Source: Nocardia wallacei (GTDB lineage Bacteria > Actinomycetota > Actinomycetes > Mycobacteriales > Mycobacteriaceae). From it: a DNA stretch of 64,000 nucleotides. The notes under the pieces were generated by a model that had not been told where the DNA came from, did no database searches, and worked only from the letters and a program-made list of their open reading frames with translations. Each line of letters starts with the position of its first letter. Position 1 is the first letter of the stretch. The DNA is taken from the NCBI RefSeq assembly GCF_014466955.1, contig NZ_AP023396.1, positions 4,154,001-4,218,000 of the forward strand. The letters are read 5' to 3'. The translations under genes were made by a program, and so were the position numbers. Shown here one piece after another: positions 1-18,778 of the stretch.

Positions 1-11033
<11,033 letters not shown>

Positions 11034-11057
11034 CGCATTTCCCTCGCAACGGGCGGG

Positions 11058-12275
11058 TCAGACGGAGATCGGCAGCGTCTCCGGCCCGCGCAGGTTCACC
11101 CGGCCGTTCCAGCGGACCTCGCCGTCCAGGCGAAGCTTGTCGAACCGCCCGACCAGGCCGCCGATCGCCAGCCGGCCCTCCATCCGGGCCAGGGCCGAAC
11201 CCAGGCAGAAGCGGGAGCCCGCGCCGAACGACAGGTGCGCCCGGGCGTTCTCGCGGTCCAGGCGCAGCCGGTCGGCATCCGGGCCCCAGAACTCCTCGTC
11301 CCGGTTCGCCGAGCCGAGGCTGGTCAGAACGAAGGCACCGGCCGGGATCACGACGTCACCGGCGGGGAACGGCCGCACGGTGATTCGCCGCAGCGCCTGC
11401 GTCGGCACGTCGTAGCGCAGCACCTCGTCGATCGCGTTGTCGATCAGCCCCGGTTCGGCGCGCAGCAACGCGAGCTGATCGGGATTGCGCAGCAGCGCCA
11501 GTGTCCCGTTCGCGATGAAGTTGACCGTGTTGTGGTAGCCCGCGAGGTAGATGAGTTCGACCTGCGCGACGAGTTCGTCGTCATCGAGGACGTCACCGTC
11601 GTCCTCGGCCGCGATGAGCGCCGACATCAGGTCGTCGGCGGGGTGGCCGCGTTTCCACGCGATGACCTCCCGCACGATCCCGGCCAGTTCCTCGTCCGCC
11701 GCGGTGAGCGCGCGCGCCAGCTCGGGATCGACACCGGGCTCGAAGGAGCGCGCCAAGACCGCGGCCAGCTCCCGCACCCGGACGTGATCGGTGTCGGGCA
11801 TGCCGAGCATCGCGGAGATGACCTCGAACGGCAGCGGAAAGGCCAGCGCGGCAACCAGATCGGCGGTCCCCGCGGCGGCGATCTCGTCCAGCCGGGCCTC
11901 GACCAGTGCCGCGATCCGGGTCTCGAGCGCCTGCACCGCGCGGGGGGTGAACGCCTTGGTGACCAGTTTGCGCAGCCGGGTGTGCGTCGGCGGATCGCGG
12001 TCCAGCATCGACAACCCGCCCAGCCGCGGCGTGCCCACCCGGCCGTAGAGCTGCTCGTTCATATCGCGATAGCGGCCGGGCCCCAGATTCTCCAGTTCGA
12101 CGGACTGCTCGGACCGCAGCATCGCCTGCACGTCGGCGTACCGGCCGAGGAACCAGAAGCCGAGCGGGTGCTCGTGCGCGGGCGACTCGGCCCGCAGCCG
12201 CGCGTACTGCGGATAGGGGTCGTCGGTGAAACCCGGTTCGAAGGGATTGAAGACGGCCGCGGTCGTCTGGCTCAT
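11058..12275 (-). CDS. Cytochrome P450 with non-canonical I-helix
   Basis: This 405-residue soluble bacterial P450 probably hydroxylates or epoxidises a polyketide intermediate or product. Visible motifs: ExxR (EVLR, 284-287) and the heme loop FGAGSRFCLG with Cys357. The I-helix, normally AGxE/DT, reads AGYHNT at 245-250, so the acid is His and the usual Thr is Asn, with a Thr one step further on. Spacing to the hydrolase-like gene upstream is 11 nt and to the PKS downstream 24 nt, with a good ribosome site (gaggag) before ATG 12275, so the three genes look like one operon. No ferredoxin is adjacent; the one at 14469-14717 could serve. Family assignment is certain; substrate unknown. Confidence 0.93.
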   Translation of the reverse strand: MSQTTAAVFNPFEPGFTDDPYPQYARLRAESPAHEHPLGFWFLGRYADVQAMLRSEQSVELENLGPGRYRDMNEQLYGRVGTPRLGGLSMLDRDPPTHTRLRKLVTKAFTPRAVQALETRIAALVEARLDEIAAAGTADLVAALAFPLPFEVISAMLGMPDTDHVRVRELAAVLARSFEPGVDPELARALTAADEELAGIVREVIAWKRGHPADDLMSALIAAEDDGDVLDDDELVAQVELIYLAGYHNTVNFIANGTLALLRNPDQLALLRAEPGLIDNAIDEVLRYDVPTQALRRITVRPFPAGDVVIPAGAFVLTSLGSANRDEEFWGPDADRLRLDRENARAHLSFGAGSRFCLGSALARMEGRLAIGGLVGRFDKLRLDGEVRWNGRVNLRGPETLPISV

Positions 12276-12286
12276 GGTCGTGCTCC

Positions 12287-13165
12287 TCAGGGCTGTGCCG
12301 GCGCGGACTGCCGGCCGAGCACGTCGCGCAGCCGCCGCGCGTACTCGACGGGATGGGTGAAATGCGCGTTGTGGCCGCCGGGGAATGTCACGGCCGTGGT
12401 GTCGAGCGCGGCGGCCAGGGCATGGGCGCAGCGGCTGCCGAACAATGCCGGGTCGGTCGCCTCGCCCGCCGCCGCGACGATGGGCACCGGGGTGTTACGC
12501 AGCGCGGGGACATCCACCGGAGTGGTTCGCGCCTGCGGGATCTCGTTGGTCAGGATGAAGTCGAAGTTCGCGGTGCGCTGCCCCGCCACGGCCGGATCGG
12601 CGGCCCGCCCGGCATCGTGGTCGAGACTGTGCTGGACCCGATGTCGCGCGGCGGCGCCCGCGCCCAGCATCGCGGAGATGCGCACCACGGCGGCGGGCAG
12701 GCCGCGCTCGCGGTAGTCGGCCTCCAATTCCTCGAACGCGGCCACGTGTTCGGCCCGGTCCGCACCCGTGAGCAGCGCGGGCGCGAGTGGTTCGTGCGCG
12801 ACCACCGTCGCGAACATCGCGGGCGCGGCGAGCACGGCATGCAGCGCGGGCAGTGCGCCGAGCGCGCAACCGAGCACATGTGCCGGTTGGTCGGTCAGCT
12901 CGGCCAGCAGCAGGCGCAGATCCTCGGCGTGGACGGCGACCGGCACCGCGGAGCCGGGCCGGTCCAGCGGACTGCGGGCGAAACCGCGCCGGTCGTAGGT
13001 GACGACCGTGAACGCGTCGCCGAGCCGGGCGGCGATCTCGGTGCTGCGCCGGACCTCACCGCCGCCGCTGTCGGAGATCAGCAGCAGCGGGCCCGTGCCG
13101 CGCAGTTCGTAGTGCAGGGTCGCCCCGGGCACTCGCACCGTGCCGGTGCGCAGGTCGGTAGTCAT
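12287..13165 (-). CDS. Alpha/beta-hydrolase-fold protein lacking the nucleophilic serine
   Basis: A 292-residue protein with the layout of small alpha/beta hydrolases (GTGPLLLISDSGGGE oxyanion region, VVTYDRRGFARS, late GGHNAHF His). The nucleophile elbow, normally GxSxG, reads GCALG at 99-103, so Ala101 sits where Ser should be; Cys100 is adjacent but not in register. It is probably not a classical esterase; it may be a cofactor-free oxygenase-like, lyase-like or binding protein, or inactive. Start chosen at ATG 13165 because gaaggag lies about 8 nt upstream; a longer start at 13198 lacks this. It is first in the minus-strand group leading to the P450 and PKS, and divergent from the FAD monooxygenase. 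Confidence 0.85.
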   Translation of the reverse strand: MTTDLRTGTVRVPGATLHYELRGTGPLLLISDSGGGEVRRSTEIAARLGDAFTVVTYDRRGFARSPLDRPGSAVPVAVHAEDLRLLLAELTDQPAHVLGCALGALPALHAVLAAPAMFATVVAHEPLAPALLTGADRAEHVAAFEELEADYRERGLPAAVVRISAMLGAGAAARHRVQHSLDHDAGRAADPAVAGQRTANFDFILTNEIPQARTTPVDVPALRNTPVPIVAAAGEATDPALFGSRCAHALAAALDTTAVTFPGGHNAHFTHPVEYARRLRDVLGRQSAPAQP

Positions 13166-13279
13166 CGGCACTCCTTCACCGTCCGGCTCCGGCCGCACAA
13201 CAATGTTCGCCGGAATGCTCGGGACAACGCTACAGTGATTTCATTGTCGGATCACGCTTTCCTAGGAAGGATACGAGCA
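13166..13279. promoter_or_regulatory. Divergent promoter region
   Basis: This 114-nt AT-richer gap separates the hydrolase-like/P450/PKS group (minus) from the FAD monooxygenase (plus). It contains ACAATG at about 13198 and CATTGTC at about 13242, versions of a short motif seen in most intergenic gaps of the cluster. A ribosome site aggaagg (13264-13270) serves the plus-strand gene. No clear -10/-35 pair was identified. Confidence 0.5.
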
Positions 13280-14512
13280 ATGACGGCAAAATACGATGTC
13301 ATTGTTGTCGGAGCTCGCTGCTCGGGCGCGCCCACCGCAATGTTGTTGGCGCGCAAGGGCTATCGTGTGTTGCTGGTAGACCGGTCGACATTCCCCAGCG
13401 ACACGGTGTCCACGCACATGGTGCAGGCTCCGGGGGTAGCGTTGCTCGAACAATGGGGTCTGCTGGGCCCGGTGGTCGCGGCGGGGACCCCGCCCATCGA
13501 GAAGTACACGTTCGATTTCGGGTTCGACAGCGGCCCCGTGCGGCTGTCCGGCACGGCCCGCACGGCCACCGGCCATGCCACCGCGTACGCGCCGCGCCGC
13601 ACACTGCTGGACAAGATCCTGGTCGACGGGGCGGCGGCCGCCGGCGCGGAGGTGCGCGAGCACTTCACCGTCGAGGCGCCGGTGTTCGAGGACGGCCGGG
13701 TGGTCGGTGTCGTCGGGCACACCGCACGGGGCGCCTCGGTGCTGGAGCGGGCCCGCGTGGTCGTCGGCGCGGACGGCCGCGATTCCCGCATCGCCAGAGC
13801 CGTTGGGGCGCAACCGTACAACGAACACCCCAAGGGCCAGTACCAGTACTACACCTACTGGCGGGACCTGCCCGTCGACGGATTCGAGGTGGTGATCCGG
13901 CCCGGCCGGGTGTGGGCGGCGCAGCCCACGAACGACGGGCTCACCATGCTCGTGGTCGCGTGGCCGATGGCGCAGCGCAACGAGTTCCGGGCCGATATCG
14001 AGCGCAATTACCTGCGGACACTGGAACTCTCGCCGGAGTTCGCCGCCCGCGTGCGCGGCGCCACCCGGGTCGAGCCGTTCGTCGGCGCGGCCGTGGCCAA
14101 CTACTTCCGCAAGCCCTACGGTCCCGGCTGGGCGCTGGTCGGCGATGCCGCCTACAACAAGGACCCCATCACCGCGCTCGGCATCACCGACGCCTTCCAG
14201 GGCGCGGAACTGCTGAGCACGGCGATCGACCGAACCTTCACCGCGACAGCGTCGTTCGACGAGGCGATGGCGGATTATCAGCGCATCCGGGACGCGCGCA
14301 ACGAGGCGGTGTACGAGCACACCGCCCACCTGTCGCGGCTGGAGCCCGCCTCCGCCGATTTCGAGCGCCTGGTTCGCGCGATGCAGGGCAATCAGGAGGC
14401 GATGGACGCGTTCGCCGCGATCAACGCGGGCATCGTCTCCCCGGTCGAGTTCTTCGACGACGCCAACATCAATCGCATTCTCTGCGGGGTCCCGGCGGGG
14501 GCGCATCGGTGA
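13280..14512 (+). CDS. FAD-dependent monooxygenase/oxidoreductase (PHBH-like fold)
   Basis: A 410-residue flavoprotein. An N-terminal Rossmann motif (DVIVVGARCSGAPTA), a central DG motif (GADGRDSRIARAVGA) and a GD motif (LVGDAAYNKDPITALG) give the three FAD contacts of the p-hydroxybenzoate hydroxylase/geranylgeranyl reductase superfamily. It probably hydroxylates or oxidises a pathway intermediate using NAD(P)H. Start at ATG 13280 with aggaagg 10 nt upstream. Its last 44 nt overlap the convergent ferredoxin gene. An alternative role is the missing kynurenine or anthranilate hydroxylation step, but it is not located with the kynurenine genes and sequence alone does not settle this. Confidence 0.88.
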   Translation: MTAKYDVIVVGARCSGAPTAMLLARKGYRVLLVDRSTFPSDTVSTHMVQAPGVALLEQWGLLGPVVAAGTPPIEKYTFDFGFDSGPVRLSGTARTATGHATAYAPRRTLLDKILVDGAAAAGAEVREHFTVEAPVFEDGRVVGVVGHTARGASVLERARVVVGADGRDSRIARAVGAQPYNEHPKGQYQYYTYWRDLPVDGFEVVIRPGRVWAAQPTNDGLTMLVVAWPMAQRNEFRADIERNYLRTLELSPEFAARVRGATRVEPFVGAAVANYFRKPYGPGWALVGDAAYNKDPITALGITDAFQGAELLSTAIDRTFTATASFDEAMADYQRIRDARNEAVYEHTAHLSRLEPASADFERLVRAMQGNQEAMDAFAAINAGIVSPVEFFDDANINRILCGVPAGAHR

Positions 14513-14717
14513 CGAGCGCGATGGCGGCCGCGGGGCACAGCTCGGCGGCCGCGCGCACCTCGGCACCATCCGCCGCCGCGCCCGCCACGAGCACGACCAG
14601 GCCCGCGTCGTCCTGATCGAAAACGCGCGGCGCGACCGAAACGCATTGTCCCGCACCGATACACCGGCTCCGGTCGACGGTCACCCCGCCGGGTTCCGCG
14701 CCGTCCGGCTCGCTCAC
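14469..14717 (-). CDS. Small ferredoxin, [3Fe-4S] type
   Basis: An 82-residue ferredoxin begins with GTG at 14717 that overlaps the TGA of the upstream P450 (GTGA), so the two are translationally coupled. It contains VDRSRCIGAGQC followed by a late ELCPAAA motif, the pattern of P450-associated 3Fe-4S ferredoxins that pass electrons from a ferredoxin reductase to the heme. The C-terminus is slightly extended and Pro/Arg-rich and overlaps the 3' end of the convergent monooxygenase. It is the natural redox partner for the P450 at 14714 and may serve the P450 at 11058 too. Confidence 0.9.
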   Translation of the reverse strand: MSEPDGAEPGGVTVDRSRCIGAGQCVSVAPRVFDQDDAGLVVLVAGAAADGAEVRAAAELCPAAAIALVTDAPPPGPRRECD

Positions 14718-15913
14718 CACCGCACCGGCAGCGCGTGCAGGCCGTAAATGCGCATGTCGTGCTTGTACGGCAGCTCGACGATGTCGGCGTCGAGGCGTAA
14801 TCCCGGAATGCGGCGGAACACGGTGTGATAGGCGATCTGGAGTTCGACCCGGGCCAGCGCCTGCGCCAGGCACTGGTGCGGCCCGAAGGCGAAGGCCAGA
14901 TGATGGCGCGCGGGCCGGGTGAGGTCGAGCACGTCCGGGTCGCCCTCGAAGACGCTGGGATCGCGGTTGGCGGACTCGATGGCCAGGATCAGTCCCTCGC
15001 CCGCGCGGATCAGCGTGCCGTCGACCTCGATGTCGTCGCGCGCCACCCGCCGCCTGCCGTGGTGGACGATGGTGAGATAGCGCAGGATCTCCTCCACCGC
15101 ACCGGCGGTCGCCACGGGGTCGTCGGCCGCGCGGAACCGCCGCAGCTGTGGCGGATTCGCCAGCAGCGCCGCCACGCCCAGCGCGATCATGTTCGCCGTC
15201 GTCTCGTGCCCGGCCAGCAGCAGCACGCGGCCGATTCCGGCGATCTGCCGGTCGGACAGCTCGCCCTGCGCCACGAGGTGACTGAGAATGTCCGGGCCCG
15301 GCCGCGCCCGCTTGGCCGAGACGACCGCGCCGATCAGCCCGAGCATCTCGTCCGCGGCCGCCAGCGCCTGCTCGGCGGTGGACGTGGTGGAGATCGACGT
15401 GCCCGCCAGCCGCTGGAACCGCTCGCGCTCGTCGTAGGGCACGCCGAGCAATTCGCAGATCACCATCGACGGCAGCGGCAGCGCGTAGGCCGATACCAGA
15501 TCGGCCGAGTCGCCGCCGCGCAGCATCGAGTCGATCAGGTCGTCGGCCATCCGCTGGATACCCGGGCGCAGGGATTCGATCCGCTTGATCGAGAAGTAGC
15601 TCGTCAGCATGCGCCGGTATCCGGCGTGCTCGGGGTCGTCCATGGACATGAACGTGTTGCCGCGCTTGACACTCGCGGCGAGCGCGACCGTCGAGAACGG
15701 ATAGCCCGGCCGCGTCGCGTCGGCGCTGACCCGGGGATCGGCCAGCAGCGCGCGCACCGCGCGGTAGCCGGTCACCAGCCACGGCTCGCTGCCGTCCCAG
15801 ATCCGCACCCGCGACACCGGCGGCGCCCGGCGCAGCTCCGGCGGCGGGTCGAAGGGGCAGCGCGCCTCGCGCGGCATCGGAAACGAACGCACATCGGCCG
15901 CCGGTTCGGTCAT
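14714..15913 (-). CDS. Cytochrome P450
   Basis: This 399-residue bacterial P450 has the standard motifs: I-helix LLLAGHETTAN, ExxR as EEILRY, and heme loop FAFGPHQCLAQALAR. It is coupled to the ferredoxin by a GTGA overlap and lies 34 nt after the O-methyltransferase, which suggests hydroxylation followed by O-methylation of the same scaffold, though order is not provable here. Arrangement of the substrate-recognition regions resembles macrolide-type P450s in general; the substrate is unknown. Confidence 0.95.
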   Translation of the reverse strand: MTEPAADVRSFPMPREARCPFDPPPELRRAPPVSRVRIWDGSEPWLVTGYRAVRALLADPRVSADATRPGYPFSTVALAASVKRGNTFMSMDDPEHAGYRRMLTSYFSIKRIESLRPGIQRMADDLIDSMLRGGDSADLVSAYALPLPSMVICELLGVPYDERERFQRLAGTSISTTSTAEQALAAADEMLGLIGAVVSAKRARPGPDILSHLVAQGELSDRQIAGIGRVLLLAGHETTANMIALGVAALLANPPQLRRFRAADDPVATAGAVEEILRYLTIVHHGRRRVARDDIEVDGTLIRAGEGLILAIESANRDPSVFEGDPDVLDLTRPARHHLAFAFGPHQCLAQALARVELQIAYHTVFRRIPGLRLDADIVELPYKHDMRIYGLHALPVRW

Positions 15914-15947
15914 CTCGGTCTCCTCGTCCTCGCCCGCCCGGCCGCGC

Positions 15948-16961
15948 TCAGGCGAGCCGGGCCATCATGATCGATACGGCCGCGGGCGTGGGCACCACCC
16001 GCTCGACCTCGAATCCGGCCGCCGCCAGCAGTTCCCGGTGCTCTCGCTCGGTGCGCTCCTTGCCGCCGAACAGCGCCAGCAGATTCAGGTCGGTCAGGAA
16101 ACCCAGGTTCGGGGCGTTGCCCTCGGGCAGCAGGATCTCGATCACCAGCAGCCGGCCCTCCGGCGACATCGCCTGCTTGATGTTGCCGAGAATGGTGCGG
16201 GCCTCGTCGTCGCTCCAGTTGTGCAGCACGTGCTTGAGAATGTAGGCGTCGCCGCCGGGCGGGACCGCGTCGAAGAACGATCCGGCCGTGATGGTGCAGC
16301 GGTCGCCGAAGGCGCTCAGCCGCTCCCGGGCGCCCTCGACCACCGGGGCGGTGTCGTACAGCACGCCGCGCGAACCCGGTGTCCGCGAGAGGATCTCGCC
16401 GAGCAGACGCCCGTTGCCGCCGCCGATGTCGACGATCACGGAATACGGCGAGAAGTCGTGGGAGGACAGCACCGCCCGCAGTGTCAGCCCCGAGACGCTG
16501 GTCTGCGAGTCGTCGAACACCTTGCCGAATTCCGGGTTGCTGCGGGTGAATTCGAAGAACGACATACCGCGCAGCGCGGGCACCACGGCCTTGCCCGTGC
16601 GCACCGCCTCGTCCAGGTGGGACCAGTGTTCGCGATGTTCCGGCGAACCGATGAACAGCGACCACGGCCGGATCGACACCTCGGCGTCCGAGCGCAGCGG
16701 GTCGGACAATTCGTTGAGGGCGAAGCGGCCGTCCGGCTCCATCCGGAACACGCCGCGGCTCGACAGCAGCCGGAGCAGCCGGAAGGTGGCGTCGGTGTCG
16801 GTGTCCGCGCGGGCGGCGATCTGCGCGGCGTCCAGCGGGCCGTCGGCCAGCACGTCGGCGATGCCCAGTTTGGCGGCGACGTAGATCGCCTGCGCGAACG
16901 ATCCGTTGCCGATCATCTCCATGAGCGCCATCGGCGCCGGGACCTGCGGGACGGAATTCAC
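15948..16961 (-). CDS. SAM-dependent O-methyltransferase, plant-type (methyltransferase family 2)
   Basis: A 337-residue two-domain enzyme. The N-terminal winged-helix dimerisation region (LGIADVLADGPLDAAQIAARA) is followed by the SAM fold with DIGGGNG and LKHVLHNWSDDEA, the latter holding the usual catalytic His. Such enzymes methylate phenolic or enolic hydroxyls of secondary metabolites. Start at GTG 16961, preceded by a strong gggagg; longer frames reach into the divergent promoter. It leads a three-gene minus group with P450 and ferredoxin. Confidence 0.93.
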   Translation of the reverse strand: MNSVPQVPAPMALMEMIGNGSFAQAIYVAAKLGIADVLADGPLDAAQIAARADTDTDATFRLLRLLSSRGVFRMEPDGRFALNELSDPLRSDAEVSIRPWSLFIGSPEHREHWSHLDEAVRTGKAVVPALRGMSFFEFTRSNPEFGKVFDDSQTSVSGLTLRAVLSSHDFSPYSVIVDIGGGNGRLLGEILSRTPGSRGVLYDTAPVVEGARERLSAFGDRCTITAGSFFDAVPPGGDAYILKHVLHNWSDDEARTILGNIKQAMSPEGRLLVIEILLPEGNAPNLGFLTDLNLLALFGGKERTEREHRELLAAAGFEVERVVPTPAAVSIMMARLA

Positions 16962-17200
16962 GGCGGACCTCCCTCGAACGTGCGGGTTCCACGACAATGC
17001 GGCAAGGTTCCCTCGCATTGTTCGAGCTCCACAGTAGCCCACGAAGGCATTCCGGAGAAGGGCGGCGAAGCCTTCGGGCCGACATTCTCCGGGACACCGC
17101 GAGAATGTTTCGATGGCCCCTGCCGCGCTCGTCTTCTACGATGATCGAGGCGGGACGCCGCCCGCACCGCAGCCATCCGGTCGGTAGACGGGAGCATCAG
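16962..17200. promoter_or_regulatory. Divergent regulatory region with stacked inverted repeats
   Basis: This 239-nt gap lies between the O-methyltransferase group (minus) and acyl-CoA ligase (plus). Perfect dyads seen: ACAATGCG/CGCATTGT at 16994-17001 and 17014-17021 (12-nt spacer); ACATTCTC/GAGAATGT at 17082-17089 and 17101-17108 (11-nt spacer); and CCGGAGAA/TTCTCCGG at 17052-17059 and 17085-17092, which overlaps the second dyad. The region probably carries operators for one or more cluster regulators; no regulator gene is present inside the cluster part of the window. Confidence 0.6.
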
Positions 17201-18766
17201 ATGCCCAGCACAGCAACCTATTCCGCGACACAGAGCGGCTCCGAGCAGTACGTGTCGAGGATTCTGTCGGCATTGACGGAACGGCCCGACGACATTGTGA
17301 TCGACTGGCCCGGCGGCGGCCACACGCGACGGCAATGCGCCGACGCCATTGTGTCGGCGGCCGGTGTACTGGCCCGGTCGGGCATCGGACCCGGCCACAC
17401 GGTCGCGGTCCTCGCGGGTTCGAACAGCCCGCTGATGCTGTTCGCGCGCCACGCCGCGAATCTCATCGGCGCCGCGGTGGTCTATCTGCGTTCCACCAAC
17501 GCCGCCAGCTCGCTGGAACCGCTGCCGGACGATCAGCAACTCGGCATTCTCCGGGAGACGGGCGCGAGCTTCCTCGCCGTCGACGCCGCGCATCTCGAGC
17601 GCGCGCGGCGGCTGCGCGCCGCGCTGGACCACCGGCTCCACATCGGGGCGTACGGCGGCGGAGCGGGAGCGGTCGACCTCGCGGCGGGCGGCGCCGGCAC
17701 ACCCCCCGCCCCGTATCCGGCGGCGGCCGGCGATCTGGCCGTGATCACCTACACGACGGGCACCACGGGCCGCCCCAAGGGGATCTGCCGTTCCTATCGC
17801 GCCTGGCGCTACGCCGTCGAGACGATGCTCGGCGACGAACACACCGTCATGCTCGTGACGACACCGTTGAGCCACACCGTGGGTCCGATCGCCGACGCCG
17901 TGCTCAGCGCGGGCGGAAGGCTGCACGTGCTGGCGGGTTTCGAGCCGGGCGCGGTGCTGCGCGCGCTCGCCGCGCGGCGCGTCACCCGGGTCTTCTGGGC
18001 GACACCGCAGGTGTATCAGGTGCTCGATCATCCCGAGCTGCCCGGCACCGACCTGTCGAGCCTGAACACGTTGATGTACGGCGGGATACCGGCCTCGCCC
18101 GAGCGGCTGGCGCAGGCCGTCGGCGTGCTCGGGCCGATCCTCGTACAGTCCTACGGCACCACCGAATGCTGGGAGATCGGCCGGTTGGAGCGCGAGGATC
18201 ACACCGACGCGCGGCGGCGCGGCTCGGTGGGGCGGCCGTCCTGGCAGGCGCGCGTGGTGGTCCGCGATCCCGACACCGGCCGCGACCTGGCCACCGGGGA
18301 GGTCGGCGAGATCTGCGTCAGCTCGCCCGGCATACTCACCGAGTACTTCCGCGATCCGGAGCGCACCGCGAACACCTTGCGGGGCAACTGGTTCCACACC
18401 GGCGATCTGGGGTATCTCGACGCCGACGGCTATCTGTACCTCGTCGATCGGCTACAGCATCGAATCAAGTTCGACGGCGTGAACGTCTATCCCGCGGAGG
18501 TGGAGAAGACGCTGCTCACCCATCCGGCGGTCGCGCAGGCGGCGGTGTTCGGCGCGCCGGACGCCGACCGGGTGGAGCGGATTCACGCGGCGGTGGTGCT
18601 CAAGCCGTCGGCCGACGCCACCGCCGACGCGCTGCGCGAGCATGTCCGCGATCGGATGTCGCCACGGCACGCGCCCGCGGTCGTGCGGTTCCGCGGCGAG
18701 CTGCCGGTCATCGGCTCCGGCAAGATCGACAAGCAGTTGCTGCGGCGCGAGGCCGCCACCCGGTGA
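17201..18766 (+). CDS. Acyl/aryl-CoA ligase (ANL superfamily)
   Basis: A 521-residue adenylate-forming enzyme that would activate a carboxylate with ATP and transfer it to CoA or a carrier protein. Seen in order: P-loop YTTGTTGRPKG, the GTTE motif as SYGTTECWE, GDLGYLDADGYL, hinge VDRLQHRIKFDGVNVYPAE and the catalytic Lys in GSGKIDKQLL. ATG 17201 is chosen because gggag lies 7 nt before it. Candidate substrates are anthranilate from the nearby kynurenine genes or a fatty/polyketide acid; the binding pocket cannot be read with confidence. It converges with the next ligase, stops 12 nt apart. Confidence 0.9.
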   Translation: MPSTATYSATQSGSEQYVSRILSALTERPDDIVIDWPGGGHTRRQCADAIVSAAGVLARSGIGPGHTVAVLAGSNSPLMLFARHAANLIGAAVVYLRSTNAASSLEPLPDDQQLGILRETGASFLAVDAAHLERARRLRAALDHRLHIGAYGGGAGAVDLAAGGAGTPPAPYPAAAGDLAVITYTTGTTGRPKGICRSYRAWRYAVETMLGDEHTVMLVTTPLSHTVGPIADAVLSAGGRLHVLAGFEPGAVLRALAARRVTRVFWATPQVYQVLDHPELPGTDLSSLNTLMYGGIPASPERLAQAVGVLGPILVQSYGTTECWEIGRLEREDHTDARRRGSVGRPSWQARVVVRDPDTGRDLATGEVGEICVSSPGILTEYFRDPERTANTLRGNWFHTGDLGYLDADGYLYLVDRLQHRIKFDGVNVYPAEVEKTLLTHPAVAQAAVFGAPDADRVERIHAAVVLKPSADATADALREHVRDRMSPRHAPAVVRFRGELPVIGSGKIDKQLLRREAATR

Positions 18767-18778
18767 CCCGGGGCCGAA

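Noticed and set aside
13280..14512. FAD enzyme as kynurenine 3-monooxygenase
   Set aside because: The fold fits, but distance from the kynurenine genes and lack of specific motifs do not justify the name.
14469..15782. A 437-codon minus-strand frame across the second P450
   Set aside because: Only its last 83 codons (ferredoxin, from GTG 14717) are real; the rest is an out-of-frame reading of the P450.
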